Source: Burkholderiaceae bacterium (GTDB lineage Bacteria; Pseudomonadota; Gammaproteobacteria; Burkholderiales; Burkholderiaceae_B). Taken from it: a DNA stretch of 64,000 nucleotides. Both the position numbers and the translations under genes were made by a program. The notes below the pieces were generated by a model. The model saw only the letters and a program-made list of their open reading frames with translations, had not been told where the DNA came from and ran no database searches. Every line of letters begins with the position of its first letter. Position 1 is the stretch's first letter. Positions 9,071-19,040 of the stretch are shown in pieces. The stretch spans positions 62,001 through 126,000 of the forward strand of contig JAMNXR010000004.1 in assembly GCA_023653055.1 (NCBI GenBank). The letters run 5' to 3'.

Positions 9071-9729
9071 TTGGATGCACCCCTGGAGCGTTCAAGCTTT
9101 TGAATACGCAGTTGAAGTCTCGTTTGCATGTGCTCGAGGCTTTCCAGTTTGCTTAACAATTGAGACTGGGTGCCATTCTGGGATGTCATCGCAGGGCGCC
9201 CCACAAGTGCATCCGTTTCCTCAGATAAGTATTCAGCTAAGTTCTGCGTCAAATTTTTACCTAGCGTTTGCGCAGCAACGAACGCTTGCTGCGCACCACG
9301 TACGATGCGTCGAGCGGGCACATCACCCAGCCATTGCGACAACGCATCCTCAGGATCGGGTCGTAAATCGCGTGCGAGCTCAGACACCACTTGCGCCAAA
9401 GCCGCTTGACCAGACACATGCACATACTCGGCGATGTCTGGACGACTATGGGCATTGATCCAAGCCAGAGGCTGCAATTTTTCGAGTTGAACCTCGAGTG
9501 TCACATCGGGTGCCGCATGTTCTGAAGCGTGTACCAACTGACCGTCTGACCCAATGCTCCAGTCAAGCTGAAAGCCCCCGACGCAAATTCGGACAGTTTT
9601 CCCCGCATGCTGCGCCAAACGTTGCGCAGCCCAAACCTGCTGTCGAGTCAGGGTGTTGAGCGCCACAGCCATTGCTTGGACTGGGTGGATTGGAGAAAAA
9701 CCAAAAAGCGTGGCGGAAATACGGTTCAC
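9067..9729 (-). CDS. ubiJ: Ubiquinone biosynthesis accessory factor UbiJ (SCP2 domain)
   Basis: A 220-residue protein with an SCP2-type sterol/lipid-carrier domain in the first half ([21 protein letters not shown], split over residues 48-68) and a helical tail rich in Leu, Gln and Arg that may be coiled-coil. UbiJ helps gather the ubiquinone-modifying enzymes. The assignment rests mainly on the coupled position directly before ubiB, with ubiE nearby, because SCP2 proteins diverge quickly. Unlike the E. coli ubiE-ubiJ-ubiB order, here a Tim44-like gene separates ubiE from ubiJ. Confidence 0.85.
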   Translation of the reverse strand: MNRISATLFGFSPIHPVQAMAVALNTLTRQQVWAAQRLAQHAGKTVRICVGGFQLDWSIGSDGQLVHASEHAAPDVTLEVQLEKLQPLAWINAHSRPDIAEYVHVSGQAALAQVVSELARDLRPDPEDALSQWLGDVPARRIVRGAQQAFVAAQTLGKNLTQNLAEYLSEETDALVGRPAMTSQNGTQSQLLSKLESLEHMQTRLQLRIQKLERSRGASK

Positions 9730-9782
9730 CTTGTTCAGACTAAATTCGATCTACTATTTTAACGGCTCTCGCACCACATCCC

Positions 9783-9816
9783 AAGCAAAACGCCCGCGTT
9801 TGCGGGCGTTTTGCTT
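9783..9816 (-). terminator. Strong intrinsic terminator after the Tim44-like gene
   Basis: A perfect 15-bp inverted repeat: left arm 9783-9797, loop 9798-9801, right arm 9802-9816. The GC-rich core is CGCCCGC/GCGGGCG flanked by A4/T4. Read on the minus strand it sits 25 bp after the stop of the Tim44-like gene and ends in TTTTGCTT, so it should insulate ubiJ-ubiB from the upstream gene. Confidence 0.85.
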
Positions 9817-9840
9817 GATTCACCTCAATAAACTAAGCGA

Positions 9841-10839
9841 TCAGCTCGCTTGAGTCACTGGTACTTGCTGGATACCGGCTAGCAACCAACCACCTTGCTC
9901 TGGCTTAAACAGATTCCAGACTTCCTCAAAACGGAAGGCTTCGGCACCCGCCTGCTCTCTCAACATACCTGAAAAGCGCACACTTGCCAGATGACCGTCG
10001 CTGACTTTTTCAATACCAAGCAATTCGGCGTTGAGCAGCACAACCTCTGTGTGATTTTCTTCGATGCGATCAGACAGTTGCGCCTGCAACTCTTTCATCA
10101 GATCGTCTGTCAGGAAAGTACGCATTTCAGCGATATTGCCGCTATCCCATACTTTTTGAATCGAAATAAACTGTTTTTTGGCTTCGGACAGGAAACGCTG
10201 CGTATCGAAGTCCACTGGAATAAACCAGTTTTGATCGGGGGCCGGAGCATCTGAGCCAAAACCGGCTGCGGACATGGAGCCCGTTGCCGAGGCGGGCAAT
10301 GTCACGGGTGCCTGTGCGGCCGGTTCGATGCTTTCACGCATCATGCCGTTTGAAGGGTTGGACGTGTTGCCACCGAATGGCGCACCGTTTGAGGCATTCC
10401 CTGCGCCCGCAGCTTGAGTAGCGGGCTGAGGACCACGCATTCTGCGCAAAATGAACATCACGCCAAAGATCACCACACCGGCGATCAGCGCCATGACCAA
10501 CATGTCGCCGAAGGCTCCAGCCAAACCAAAATGCGACAACAACGCTGCAATGCCTAGGCCGGCGGCGATGCCCGCCAAGGGGCCTAGCCATTTTGACGCG
10601 CCAGAAGCCGCACCTGCAGTAGCGCCTGCGGCGGCGGGTGCCGCAGCAGTTTTCTGCGTAGCACTAGAAGCTGCGGCAGGTTGGGCAGCCTTTTGGCTAG
10701 TGACGTTGCTAGACTGACGGCCTGAGTTGCTGCCTTTACCCACGCGAGCCGCTTCGGCATCGAAGGTCACCGCGGTGAGGGCAAATCCACTCAATGCCAC
10801 TAATGCAGCAGCAAAAAAACGAATCATGGGACGGGACAT
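9841..10839 (-). CDS. Tim44-like domain membrane protein
   Basis: A 332-residue protein with a signal or anchor segment at residues 1-30, an Ala/Ser/Gln-rich linker, two hydrophobic segments (about 83-105 and 113-134) and a C-terminal Tim44-like domain (about 195-328, with IQKVWDSGNIAEMRTFLTDD and FRFEEVWNLFKP). In mitochondria this domain tethers a chaperone to the import channel. In bacteria related proteins are little understood and are found at the inner membrane. It has its own terminator (9783-9816). Position between ubiE and ubiJ is suggestive only. Confidence 0.8.
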   Translation of the reverse strand: MSRPMIRFFAAALVALSGFALTAVTFDAEAARVGKGSNSGRQSSNVTSQKAAQPAAASSATQKTAAAPAAAGATAGAASGASKWLGPLAGIAAGLGIAALLSHFGLAGAFGDMLVMALIAGVVIFGVMFILRRMRGPQPATQAAGAGNASNGAPFGGNTSNPSNGMMRESIEPAAQAPVTLPASATGSMSAAGFGSDAPAPDQNWFIPVDFDTQRFLSEAKKQFISIQKVWDSGNIAEMRTFLTDDLMKELQAQLSDRIEENHTEVVLLNAELLGIEKVSDGHLASVRFSGMLREQAGAEAFRFEEVWNLFKPEQGGWLLAGIQQVPVTQAS

Positions 10840-10949
10840 TATGTGCTCCTAGGCGATGGACGCCTGAAAGTAAAAAACAAAAGTTCAATACAAACTGAAT
10901 TTTAACTGAATCTGACTAAAAGCTGAACAAATTTTAACGATGGGGGCAT

Positions 10950-11690
10950 TCACCCCATCTTGATGCCCTCATGCAAAGCAGTCAATCCCGCCGACAAATT
11001 AAAATATTGCACACGGGACAAGCCCGCCTGCTCCAACATGCCCTTAAGCGTTTCTTGATCCGGATGCATGCGGATCGACTCCGCCAGGTAGCGGTAGCTT
11101 TCAGCATCCCCTGCCACTTTGCTGCCCAACCAGGGCAGCACGTTAAACGAGTACCAGTCATACGCGGGGGCGAGAGGCTTGGAGATGCGAGAAAACTCAA
11201 GGACCAACAATTTTCCGCCTGGGCGCAGTACGCGAGTCATTTCTGACAAAGCGCGATCCTTATGCGTCATATTCCGCAAGCCAAACGCCACGGTCACCCG
11301 GTCAAAATAATTGTCTGGAAAGGGCAAGTGCTCCGCATCGCATACCGCACACGGCAGCACCACCCCATCGTCGAGCAAACGATCACGCCCGACGCGTAAC
11401 ATTGAATCATTGATATCTGTGAGCCATACCTCGCCTTGCGGGCCCGCCTTCTGGGCAAAAGCGCGTGCAAGATCCCCGGTACCTCCGGCAATATCGAGCA
11501 CTTTCATGCCCGGCCTGACAGCTGCACGACCAATGGTAAATGACTTCCAAACCCGATGCAGTCCTGCCGACATCAAATCATTCATGACATCATATCGGGA
11601 CGCAACAGAATGAAAAACCTGGGCAACCTTGCCAGCTTTTTCGGACTCTTCAACTGTTTGAAAACCAAAGTGCGTCTTTTCTTGGGACAT
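10950..11690 (-). CDS. ubiE: Demethylmenaquinone/2-polyprenyl-6-methoxybenzoquinol C-methyltransferase UbiE
   Basis: A 246-residue class I SAM methyltransferase that C-methylates the benzoquinol ring in ubiquinone synthesis (and demethylmenaquinol where present). Family motifs are [23 protein letters not shown] motif [19 protein letters not shown] and [12 protein letters not shown] 11690 is preferred: GAGCG lies about 9 bases upstream and the sequence [10 protein letters not shown] is typical. An in-frame ATG six bases earlier is too close to that site. It is divergent from pxpB across 125 bp. Confidence 0.95.
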   Translation of the reverse strand: MSQEKTHFGFQTVEESEKAGKVAQVFHSVASRYDVMNDLMSAGLHRVWKSFTIGRAAVRPGMKVLDIAGGTGDLARAFAQKAGPQGEVWLTDINDSMLRVGRDRLLDDGVVLPCAVCDAEHLPFPDNYFDRVTVAFGLRNMTHKDRALSEMTRVLRPGGKLLVLEFSRISKPLAPAYDWYSFNVLPWLGSKVAGDAESYRYLAESIRMHPDQETLKGMLEQAGLSRVQYFNLSAGLTALHEGIKMG

Positions 11691-11815
11691 CGTCATTCGC
11701 TCAAAATCATGCAAATGACAGTTTAATCTGTCAATCGCCTCTGCAGCGATAAAAGGCATAAACTGCTTACACTTTGCCAAGAGGCGTCACACCGCAACCG
11801 CACACAACGAACCGC

Positions 11816-12535
11816 ATGTCCCCTAACATTTTCACACTGCGCCCCCAAGGCGATCGCTGCCTCAGTATCGACTTTGGTCACTCCATCCGCTTAGAGACCG
11901 GTCAACTCTGCTTATCTGCAGCCGCCACGCTCGCGCGCGCACAGCTTCAAGGGGTGACGGATATTGTGCCCTCTTACACCGCCGTCGCGCTTTACTACAC
12001 GCCTGGCGTAGAGATTGGCGGCACCGACTTTGGCACGCTTTGCGCGCAAGTGCGCGAAACGCTCAATACAGAACTCATTCAAGCCACAACTTCTGCTCGC
12101 CAGGTCGATATCCCCGTATGCTACGGTGGCAAACACGGCCCTGATCTCGCTGAGGTCGCAAAAAAAATCGGCATCTCCGAGCAAGAAGTGATTCAGATAC
12201 ACACTCGGCCTGGCAGCATGGTGTTTGGCCTGGGCTTTTCGCCTGGGCACCCCTATATTGGCGTGCACGATGCCTTGTTCGCGCTGCCGCGACGCGATGT
12301 GCCACGCACTGCGGTGCCGGCGGGCTCCGTTGCGATTGCCAACTGCCAATCCACAATCTATCCCACACTCTTGCCCGGAGGCTGGCACATACTTGGCGCC
12401 ACACCCCTCAAACTTTTTGATCTCAACCGTGCGCAACCCTCTTTGTTATTACCTGGCGATCACGTCCGCTTTATCGCTGTTTCAGAGCAAGAGTATGACC
12501 ACCTTGCTGCTCAACTTGCGCAGGTGACAGCATGA
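11816..12535 (+). CDS. pxpB: 5-oxoprolinase subunit PxpB
   Basis: A 239-residue KipI/allophanate-hydrolase-subunit-1 family protein and the first gene of a pxpBCA set. The complex opens 5-oxoproline (pyroglutamate) to glutamate using ATP, disposing of a spontaneous glutamine breakdown product. Seen here: FTLRPQGDRCLSIDFG, the HTRPGSMVFGLGFSPGHPYIG region (split across residues 130-155) and LPGGWHILG. ATG 11816 gives the usual length; a TTG at 11774 is in frame but less likely. It overlaps pxpC by 4 bp. Confidence 0.93.
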   Translation: MSPNIFTLRPQGDRCLSIDFGHSIRLETGQLCLSAAATLARAQLQGVTDIVPSYTAVALYYTPGVEIGGTDFGTLCAQVRETLNTELIQATTSARQVDIPVCYGGKHGPDLAEVAKKIGISEQEVIQIHTRPGSMVFGLGFSPGHPYIGVHDALFALPRRDVPRTAVPAGSVAIANCQSTIYPTLLPGGWHILGATPLKLFDLNRAQPSLLLPGDHVRFIAVSEQEYDHLAAQLAQVTA

Positions 12536-13539
12536 CGATGCGCATCCTCAAGCCAGGCATGCTTTCGAGCTTTCAGGACCAAGGACGAACGGGGCACCAA
12601 CCACTCGGGGTGTCGGTTGTCGGCGCAATGGATCAGCGTGCACATCGACTGGCCAACATACTGGTCGGTAACGAAACTGACTGCGCGAGCCTGGAAATCA
12701 CCATCACGGGGCCCACACTACAATTTACCCAAGCCTGTTGTCTCGCCCTATGCGGCGCGGATCTGAGCCCAACCTTAAACGGCAAACCTGTGGCGATGAA
12801 TCGCCCCCTGATCATCCGTGCGCAAGACGAACTTCAGTTTGGCGCAAAAAAAAATGGTACACGTACCTATTTGGCCGTGCATGGTGGCTTTGCCATTCCT
12901 GACGTGCTGGGCAGCCAAAGTACCTATCTGCGCAGCCACTTTGGAGGCTGGTACGGGCGTGCGCTCAAACGTGGCGATGAAATTCCATTACAACACCCAC
13001 TCAAAGAATTTGGTAGCAATGGCGAAGGACTGGAGGCACTTGCACAAGCTCTCTGGTCGATCAAACTCTATTTGCCGGGAACGATCGCAGGCTCGTCGCG
13101 GGCGCAAATACGCTTGATTAAAAGTCAGCAATGGGAGGAGTTCACACCCGCCAGTCACGAGGCACTCCTCAGCCAGCCCTATCGGATTAGCCCAGACTCA
13201 GAACGCATGGGCTATCGCTTACAAGGCCCAGACATTCTAATGACCACGCCACGGCAAATGATTTCTGAGGCAACGACGTTTGGCACAATACAAGTCCCTG
13301 CAGGGGGCCAGCCAATTGTGCTGATGGCCGATCGGCAAACCACAGGGGGTTATCCAAAAATCGCCTATGTTGCGACCGTCGATCTCCCGCTGCTTGCGCA
13401 AATGGGGCCTGGCGATATCATGCAGTTTGAACTCGTTTCACTCGAAGCGGCGCAAGCGCTTGACGCGGCTCGGGCACGTGCATTCATCGACCTTGCGCGA
13501 GCACTCGCGCCCGTGCGAACATTACTGCTTAATCACTAA
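12532..13539 (+). CDS. pxpC: 5-oxoprolinase subunit PxpC
   Basis: A 335-residue KipA/allophanate-hydrolase-subunit-2 family protein. Characteristic parts are ILKPGMLSSFQDQGRTG near the start, TYLAVHGGF, YRISPDSERMGYRLQG, and IQVPAGGQPIVLMADRQTTGG (split over residues 255-275). It pairs with PxpB to supply the ATP-dependent step of 5-oxoproline cleavage. It is coupled to pxpB by ATGA and followed 11 bp later by pxpA, so all three subunits come from one transcript. Confidence 0.93.
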   Translation: MTMRILKPGMLSSFQDQGRTGHQPLGVSVVGAMDQRAHRLANILVGNETDCASLEITITGPTLQFTQACCLALCGADLSPTLNGKPVAMNRPLIIRAQDELQFGAKKNGTRTYLAVHGGFAIPDVLGSQSTYLRSHFGGWYGRALKRGDEIPLQHPLKEFGSNGEGLEALAQALWSIKLYLPGTIAGSSRAQIRLIKSQQWEEFTPASHEALLSQPYRISPDSERMGYRLQGPDILMTTPRQMISEATTFGTIQVPAGGQPIVLMADRQTTGGYPKIAYVATVDLPLLAQMGPGDIMQFELVSLEAAQALDAARARAFIDLARALAPVRTLLLNH

Positions 13540-13550
13540 GGACCTCAATC

Positions 13551-14306
13551 ATGGCACTACGTATTGATTTGAATTGCGATATGGGCGAAAGTTTTGGCGC
13601 CTGGAAAATGGGTAACGACGAAGAAATCCTCCCCTTTGTTTCTTCGGCAAACATCGCCTGTGGTTTTCACGGCGGAGATCCTGCCACCATGCGCAAAACT
13701 GTCGCCGCTGCGATCAAGCACGGCGTGGCCATCGGTGCACACCCTGGTCTACCCGACTTACAAGGCTTTGGCCGACGCAATATGGCGATCACGGATCAAG
13801 AAGCCTACGACATGATGGTGGTTCAGATCGGTGCGCTCGCCGGCGTAGCCGCCTCACAAGGCGGGCGCCTGCGCCACGTCAAAGCACACGGTCAGCTCTA
13901 CAACATGGCGGTTAAAAACGAAGGTCTCACACGCGCACTGGCTCAAGCCACCTACGATGTCGATAAAGAGCTCGTCTTTTTTGCGCTGGCTGGCAGTCAG
14001 ATGATTCCTATTGCCGAGTCAATTGGCCTGCGCGTGGCGAGCGAAGTGTTTGGTGACCGTAACTATGCGCCCGACGGCACCCTGAGCCCTCGCAACCAAC
14101 CCAACGCCATGATCACGGACGTCCAGCAGTCCATCAAGCAAGTGCTGCAAATGGTCGAGACTAGCACCTTAACCGCGAACAACGGCACCATCGTCAACGT
14201 GCGTGCGGATACGCTTTGTATTCATGGCGATCAGCCTGGTGCAGTCACTTTTGCCAAAGCCATCCGCGAAGCCTTACGTGCCAAAGGTATTGAAGTCGGC
14301 GTGTAA
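13551..14306 (+). CDS. pxpA: 5-oxoprolinase subunit PxpA (LamB/YcsF family)
   Basis: A 251-residue LamB/YcsF-family protein, the third subunit of 5-oxoprolinase. Diagnostic motifs are DLNCDMGESFGAWKMG at residues 6-21, ANIACGFHGGDP, GAHPGLPDLQGFGRR, VKAHGQLYN, EVFGDRNYAPDG and CIHGDQPGA. Its length equals the usual 245-255. An AGGACC motif precedes ATG 13551. The gene is last in the set and is closed by a strong terminator at 14324-14353. Confidence 0.95.
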   Translation: MALRIDLNCDMGESFGAWKMGNDEEILPFVSSANIACGFHGGDPATMRKTVAAAIKHGVAIGAHPGLPDLQGFGRRNMAITDQEAYDMMVVQIGALAGVAASQGGRLRHVKAHGQLYNMAVKNEGLTRALAQATYDVDKELVFFALAGSQMIPIAESIGLRVASEVFGDRNYAPDGTLSPRNQPNAMITDVQQSIKQVLQMVETSTLTANNGTIVNVRADTLCIHGDQPGAVTFAKAIREALRAKGIEVGV

Positions 14307-14323
14307 ATAAAATCTGCCCATGA

Positions 14324-14353
14324 AAAAGAGGTCGTCCAAAGACGACCTCTTTT
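14324..14353. terminator. Bidirectional intrinsic terminator between pxpA and the FAD/Fe-S dehydrogenase gene
   Basis: AAAAGAGGTCGTC (14324-14336), loop CAAA, GACGACCTCTTTT (14341-14353): a perfect 13-bp inverted repeat with A- and T-tracts on both sides. It serves pxpA on the plus strand and the convergent gene ending at 14392 on the minus strand. Confidence 0.88.
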
Positions 14354-14391
14354 CGACACACGGCTCAGGACCTCTCCTTGCGCAGCCTCAA

Positions 14392-17300
14392 TTAAACAAG
14401 GACGCGCTCGATGCCACCATCATTGGCTTTCTTGACGTAATCTTCAAGCCAGTTTTCACCCAAAATGTGCTTGGCCATTTCCACGACGATGTAGTCGGCC
14501 TTAGCACCGCTATCCGCTTCAAAGCGCGACAATCCCTGCAGGCACGAAGGGCACGAGGTCAAGACCTTGATCTCCCCATCGAAACCATCTTGGCGCAAGG
14601 TCGCATCGTTCTTGACCAGCTCTTCTTCTTTGCGGAAACGGATTTGCGTCGAGATGTCCGGGCGTGTCACAGCTAACGTGCCTGATTCACCACAACAACG
14701 ATCTGTCTTGATCGCTGTATCACCCACCAAGGAGCGCACGGTCTTCATCGGATCCTGCAGCTTCATTGGTGTGTGACAAGGGTCGTGATACATGTAACGC
14801 GTGCCTTGAACGCCATCGAGCTTGATGTCTTTTTCGAGCAGATATTCGTGAATATCAATCAAACGACAGCCGGGGAAAATCTTTTCAAACTCGTAACCTG
14901 CCAACTGGTCGTAACACGTTCCGCAACTCACCACCACGGTTTTAATATCAAGATAGTTCAACGTGTTCGCGACGCGGTGAAAGAGCACGCGATTGTCCGT
15001 GATGATCTGTTCGGCCTTGTCATCCATGCCGTTGGCACGTTGCGGGTAACCACAACACAAATAGCCTGGGGGCAAGACTGTTTGCACACCGGCATGCCAC
15101 AACATCGCCTGGGTCGCCAAACCCACTTGAGAGAACAAACGCTCAGAGCCGCAGCCTGGAAAATAGAACACGGCCTCAGTATCGGCAGGCGCTTGAGGCG
15201 GGCGAATGATCGGCACGTAGTCTGCATCCTCGATGTCCAGCAGCTTGCGCGCGGCCTGTTTGGGTAGACCGCCCGGCATTTTCTTGTTGATAAAGTGCAC
15301 CACTTGCTCACGCAAGGGTGCCTTACCTACTGTTGCAGGCGGCTTAGCCGTTTGCTTGCGGGCGAACCTGGACAACAAGTCGCTCGCCATACGCTGAATC
15401 TTGTATCCCACACCCACTAGCGCGACGCGGGTCGCATTAATCGTTGCGGGATCCTTGGCGTTCAAAAAGAACATCGCAGTCGAAGTACCCGCATTGAAAG
15501 ACTTGCGTCCCATGCTGCGCAACAGCCCGCGCATGTTCATGGAAACGTCACCGAAATCAATATCGACAGGACACGGGTTGTAACACTTGTGACAGACCGT
15601 ACAGTGGTCGGCCACATCTTCAAACTCTTCCCAGTGCTTTAAGCTAATGCCACGTCGCGTTTGCTCTTCGTATAAAAACGCCTCAATCAATAACGATGTC
15701 GCAAGAATCTTATTACGCGGCGAATACAAAAGATTTGCACGCGGCACGTGCGTCGCGCACACTGGCTTGCATTTACCACAACGCAAACAGTCCTTGATTG
15801 AATTGCTGATTGCACCGATCTCACTGCGCTGCATAATCAGAGACTCGTGTCCCATCAAGCCGAAGCTTGGCGTCCAAGCATTACGCAGGTCTGCACCAGG
15901 CATCAATTTGCCAGCATTAAAGTGATCGTGTGGATCCACGCGTCGCTTGTAATCCTGAAACGGCAACAACTCGGCTTCAGTCAGGAACTCGTGTTTGGTC
16001 AAACCAATCCCATGCTCACCAGAAATCACGCCATTTAAGTCGCGGGCGATTTGCATGATGCGTACGACCGCTGCATTGGCCTCACGCAACATTTCATAAT
16101 CATCGGAGTTCACGGGGATATTGGTGTGCACGTTGCCATCACCGGCATGCATATGCAAAGCAACGAACACACGACTTTTCAACACGCGATCATGAATGGC
16201 CTGCATTTCAGTCATGACAGGCGCAAAATCCGTGCCGCCAAACAAACCGGCCAGATCGTTGCGCACTTCGTCTTTCCAAGATATGCGCAGCGTACGATCC
16301 TGCACCACATCGAACAGGCGTGCGTCAGGTTGTAATGCTAAGCGCGCCTTCAGCGCGGGCTCCAGTACAGTCAGTCCATGTGCAGACAAGCCCGTCAAGG
16401 CCTCGCTGAGAGGCATATCGAGATGTTCGAGCACCCACACCCAGCGCGAACGCACCAGCATTAAGTTTTCGACGGCTCTGCGACGACGCTCATCAAGAGA
16501 CTCCTCGAGTAGCGCACCTTCTTCGCTACCACGATCAAGCTTTGCGATCGGCAATTCGCCTGCGAGCGCGGACTGCAAAGCGTCTAATAACTTAAGCTTA
16601 TTGTGTGTCGATAATTCGATATTGATGCGTTCGATGTGATCGGTGTACTCACCCATGCGTTCAAGCGGGATCACCACATCTTCATTAATCTTAAAGGCGT
16701 TTGTATGACGAGCGATCGCAGCGGTGCGCGCACGGTCCAACCAGAATTTTTTACGTGCATCCGCACTCACCGCAATAAAGCCCTCGCCATGGCGCGTATT
16801 TGCCAGGCGCACCACTTCGCTCGTGGCGTGCGCGACAGCAGCCTCGTCATCGCCCACAATGTCGCCGATCAGTACCATTTTTGGCAGCACACCACGTTTA
16901 CTCTTTGTGGCGTAACCCACTGCACGCAAATAGCGTTCATCCAAGTGCTCCAACCCCGCAAGCAATGCGCCCCGCGCACGGCCTTGAATATCCAGATAGC
17001 TCTTGATTTCGACGATTGAAGGAATGGCATCGCGGGCTTGTCCAAAAAACTCCAGACAAACCGTACGCGTGTGCGTCGGCATACGATGCAGCACCCAACG
17101 CGCCGCAGTGATCAAGCCATCGCAGCCTTCTTTTTGCACGCCAGGCAAACCAGAGAGGAACTTGTCTGTCACGTCTTTGCCCAGACCCACTTTACGGAAA
17201 CGGGCACCCTCAACTTCAAGGATTTCGGTCCGCAACACCCGCTCTCCTGCTGGCGCGCTTCCGTCCGACCACGTTAATTCAAAGCGGACCTGACCGGCCT

Positions 17301-18330
17301 CATGAATTTTCCCAAGGTTGTGGTCGAGACGCGTCACGTCTAACCAGTTGCCTTCGGGGTCGACCATTCTCCACCACGCCAGATTGTCGAGCGCCGTACC
17401 CCACAACACCGCTTTTTTTCCGCCAGCGTTCATCGCAACGTTGCCGCCGACACAGGAAGCATCCGCAGACGTTGGATCGACGGCAAATACAAAGCCCGCA
17501 GCCTCAGCGGCTTCGGAGACGCGCTTCGTCACAACGCCCGCACCCGAGCGAACCGTCGCGACCTGCGTATCTACGCCAGGCAAGGTGCTCATTTCCACGC
17601 GACCAAGCGTATCGAGTTTTTCCGTATTGATGACTGCAGAACGCCACGTGAGTGGAATCGCGCCACCGGTATAACCCGTGCCACCGCCTCGCGGCACAAT
17701 GGTCAGTCCCAGCTCGATACAGCCGCGTACTAACGCGGCAATCTCATGCTCGTCATCGGGGGTCAGTACGACAAAAGGATACTCAACGCGCCAGTCGGTC
17801 GCATCAGTCACATGTGAGACGCGCGATAAACCATCAAATTTGATGTTGTCCTTGGCGGTGATCTTGCCCAGCACTTTTTGTACTTGGCGACGCAAACGCG
17901 CAGTGCGTTCAAACTCTTCCTCAAACGCACGCACCGCCGAGCGCGCGCCCTCCAGCAAACTCGCCACTTTTTCATCGCGGTCTGCATCATCAGCCATGCG
18001 GCGATGGTCAATCTCATTTAATCGGTGCTCGAGTGCCTCGATCAGCAGCTTGCGCCGCTTGGGGTTGTCCAGCAAATCATCCTGCAAATAGGGGTTGCGC
18101 CGTACCACCCAAATATCGCCCAGCACCTCGTACAGCATGCGGGCGGAACGTCCTGTCTTGCGCTCGCCGCGCAAATCTGACAACAAAGTCCACGCGTCAT
18201 CACCCAACAGACGGCACACCACTTCTCGATCAGAAAAGGAAGTGTAGTTGTAGGGAATTTCGCGCAAGCGCGCCTGCGCGTCCTGTGCCGGCTCTGCGTG
18301 TAAAAGATGACTTGGAAACGGGGCGTTCAT
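14392..18330 (-). CDS. Large FAD-linked oxidase with two 4Fe-4S sites and CCG domains (DUF3683; D-2-hydroxyacid dehydrogenase type)
   Basis: A 1312-residue fused dehydrogenase. In order: an N-terminal DUF3683 region (about 1-115); an FAD-binding type-4 domain (about 175-390, with [15 protein letters not shown]); an FAD-linked oxidase C-terminal domain including [10 protein letters not shown] and [10 protein letters not shown]; two ferredoxin-like motifs [11 protein letters not shown] (about 846-856) and [11 protein letters not shown] (about 908-918); and two CCG domains with LCCGYP (about 1089) and RCCGESG (about 1210). The CCG parts resemble the GlpC/GlcF partner that hands electrons to quinone. 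By architecture it resembles YdiJ-type D-2-hydroxyglutarate/lactate dehydrogenases; the actual substrate cannot be read from sequence. It stands alone between two terminators or gaps. Confidence 0.85.
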   Translation of the reverse strand: MNAPFPSHLLHAEPAQDAQARLREIPYNYTSFSDREVVCRLLGDDAWTLLSDLRGERKTGRSARMLYEVLGDIWVVRRNPYLQDDLLDNPKRRKLLIEALEHRLNEIDHRRMADDADRDEKVASLLEGARSAVRAFEEEFERTARLRRQVQKVLGKITAKDNIKFDGLSRVSHVTDATDWRVEYPFVVLTPDDEHEIAALVRGCIELGLTIVPRGGGTGYTGGAIPLTWRSAVINTEKLDTLGRVEMSTLPGVDTQVATVRSGAGVVTKRVSEAAEAAGFVFAVDPTSADASCVGGNVAMNAGGKKAVLWGTALDNLAWWRMVDPEGNWLDVTRLDHNLGKIHEAGQVRFELTWSDGSAPAGERVLRTEILEVEGARFRKVGLGKDVTDKFLSGLPGVQKEGCDGLITAARWVLHRMPTHTRTVCLEFFGQARDAIPSIVEIKSYLDIQGRARGALLAGLEHLDERYLRAVGYATKSKRGVLPKMVLIGDIVGDDEAAVAHATSEVVRLANTRHGEGFIAVSADARKKFWLDRARTAAIARHTNAFKINEDVVIPLERMGEYTDHIERINIELSTHNKLKLLDALQSALAGELPIAKLDRGSEEGALLEESLDERRRRAVENLMLVRSRWVWVLEHLDMPLSEALTGLSAHGLTVLEPALKARLALQPDARLFDVVQDRTLRISWKDEVRNDLAGLFGGTDFAPVMTEMQAIHDRVLKSRVFVALHMHAGDGNVHTNIPVNSDDYEMLREANAAVVRIMQIARDLNGVISGEHGIGLTKHEFLTEAELLPFQDYKRRVDPHDHFNAGKLMPGADLRNAWTPSFGLMGHESLIMQRSEIGAISNSIKDCLRCGKCKPVCATHVPRANLLYSPRNKILATSLLIEAFLYEEQTRRGISLKHWEEFEDVADHCTVCHKCYNPCPVDIDFGDVSMNMRGLLRSMGRKSFNAGTSTAMFFLNAKDPATINATRVALVGVGYKIQRMASDLLSRFARKQTAKPPATVGKAPLREQVVHFINKKMPGGLPKQAARKLLDIEDADYVPIIRPPQAPADTEAVFYFPGCGSERLFSQVGLATQAMLWHAGVQTVLPPGYLCCGYPQRANGMDDKAEQIITDNRVLFHRVANTLNYLDIKTVVVSCGTCYDQLAGYEFEKIFPGCRLIDIHEYLLEKDIKLDGVQGTRYMYHDPCHTPMKLQDPMKTVRSLVGDTAIKTDRCCGESGTLAVTRPDISTQIRFRKEEELVKNDATLRQDGFDGEIKVLTSCPSCLQGLSRFEADSGAKADYIVVEMAKHILGENWLEDYVKKANDGGIERVLV

Positions 18331-18397
18331 AGGCTCATACTCGTTTAGTTGCCCTTAAAGCGTTATTTTAAGTCATCACAGCAGGGCAAACCCAATA

Positions 18398-18415
18398 ACC
18401 CTTTAGGCAAAGGGT
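18398..18415 (-). terminator. Weak hairpin after the YqaA-type gene
   Basis: ACCCTTT, loop AGGC, AAAGGGT form a perfect 7-bp stem 12 bp after the stop codon on the minus strand. No U-tract follows directly, so this may only slow polymerase or protect the 3' end. Confidence 0.35.
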
Positions 18416-18426
18416 CCTGCGCGCGG

Positions 18427-18930
18427 TTAAACGGGAGCAAGCGCCCAATTAAACGCCCACGCCAGCACCAAATAGCGGCCAAATTTACCGATTGCCATGT
18501 AAAAGATGCTCTGCCAGAGGGGCAGGCGTAACCAGCCAGCCACCGCACATAACGGGTCACCGATCACCGGCAACCACGCCAACAGCAAGACGGGCGCGCC
18601 AAACCGCTGGATCCATAGTTCAGCCCTGGCGCGCGCAGGCGTGAGCGTTGAGGCGCTCCCCAGCCTAAATTCGTCCTCATTTGCCGATTTTGGCCCACGA
18701 TTGCGTTGCCGCTGCCGCCAGCGTCCAAACAAGCCCTGGGCGCCCGCCCCCATCGCGTAGCTGACCATGCCACCGAGTGTGTTCCCAAAAGTGGCCAGCC
18801 CGATTGCCGCCCAAAACATTTCGGGCGCCACCGACAAATAGCCTAGCAATACTGGCTCGGAGCCAAGGGGCAGAATGGTCGCCGCCAGCAGGCTCACGAC
18901 AAAGAGCGCCGGCAAGCCGATGCCTGGCAA
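18427..18930 (-). CDS. yqaA: YqaA-type (DedA-related) inner-membrane protein
   Basis: At least 167 residues of a SNARE-associated/DedA-related small membrane protein. Hydrophobic segments include LPALFVVSLLAATILPLG, MFWAAIGLATFGNTLGGMVS and VLLLAWLPVIGDPLCAVAGW, with a charged, Arg-rich insert in the middle (about residues 70-100). The TTG at 18930 lacks a ribosome-binding site. The frame stays open upstream and keeps family-like sequence (GPIQDFLAWLALPGIG). A strong AAGGAG lies 6 bases before an in-frame CTG at 18969, so the true protein may start there with 13 more residues. Function of the family is thought to be lipid or envelope homeostasis. Confidence 0.8.
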   Translation of the reverse strand: MPGIGLPALFVVSLLAATILPLGSEPVLLGYLSVAPEMFWAAIGLATFGNTLGGMVSYAMGAGAQGLFGRWRQRQRNRGPKSANEDEFRLGSASTLTPARARAELWIQRFGAPVLLLAWLPVIGDPLCAVAGWLRLPLWQSIFYMAIGKFGRYLVLAWAFNWALAPV

Positions 18931-19040
18931 CGCCAGCCAGGCAAGAAAGTCTTGAATGGGACCGTCCAGAACACACTCCTTTGTTTAAAAGCCCGCGTGG
19001 GATAATGGCGTATCAGTACGCATGTCAGATCAGGAACCCT

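Noticed and set aside
18777-19040. 88-codon upstream extension of ilvA
   Set aside because: It lies antisense to the YqaA-type gene, has no family similarity, and ATG 19041 has a good ribosome-binding site.
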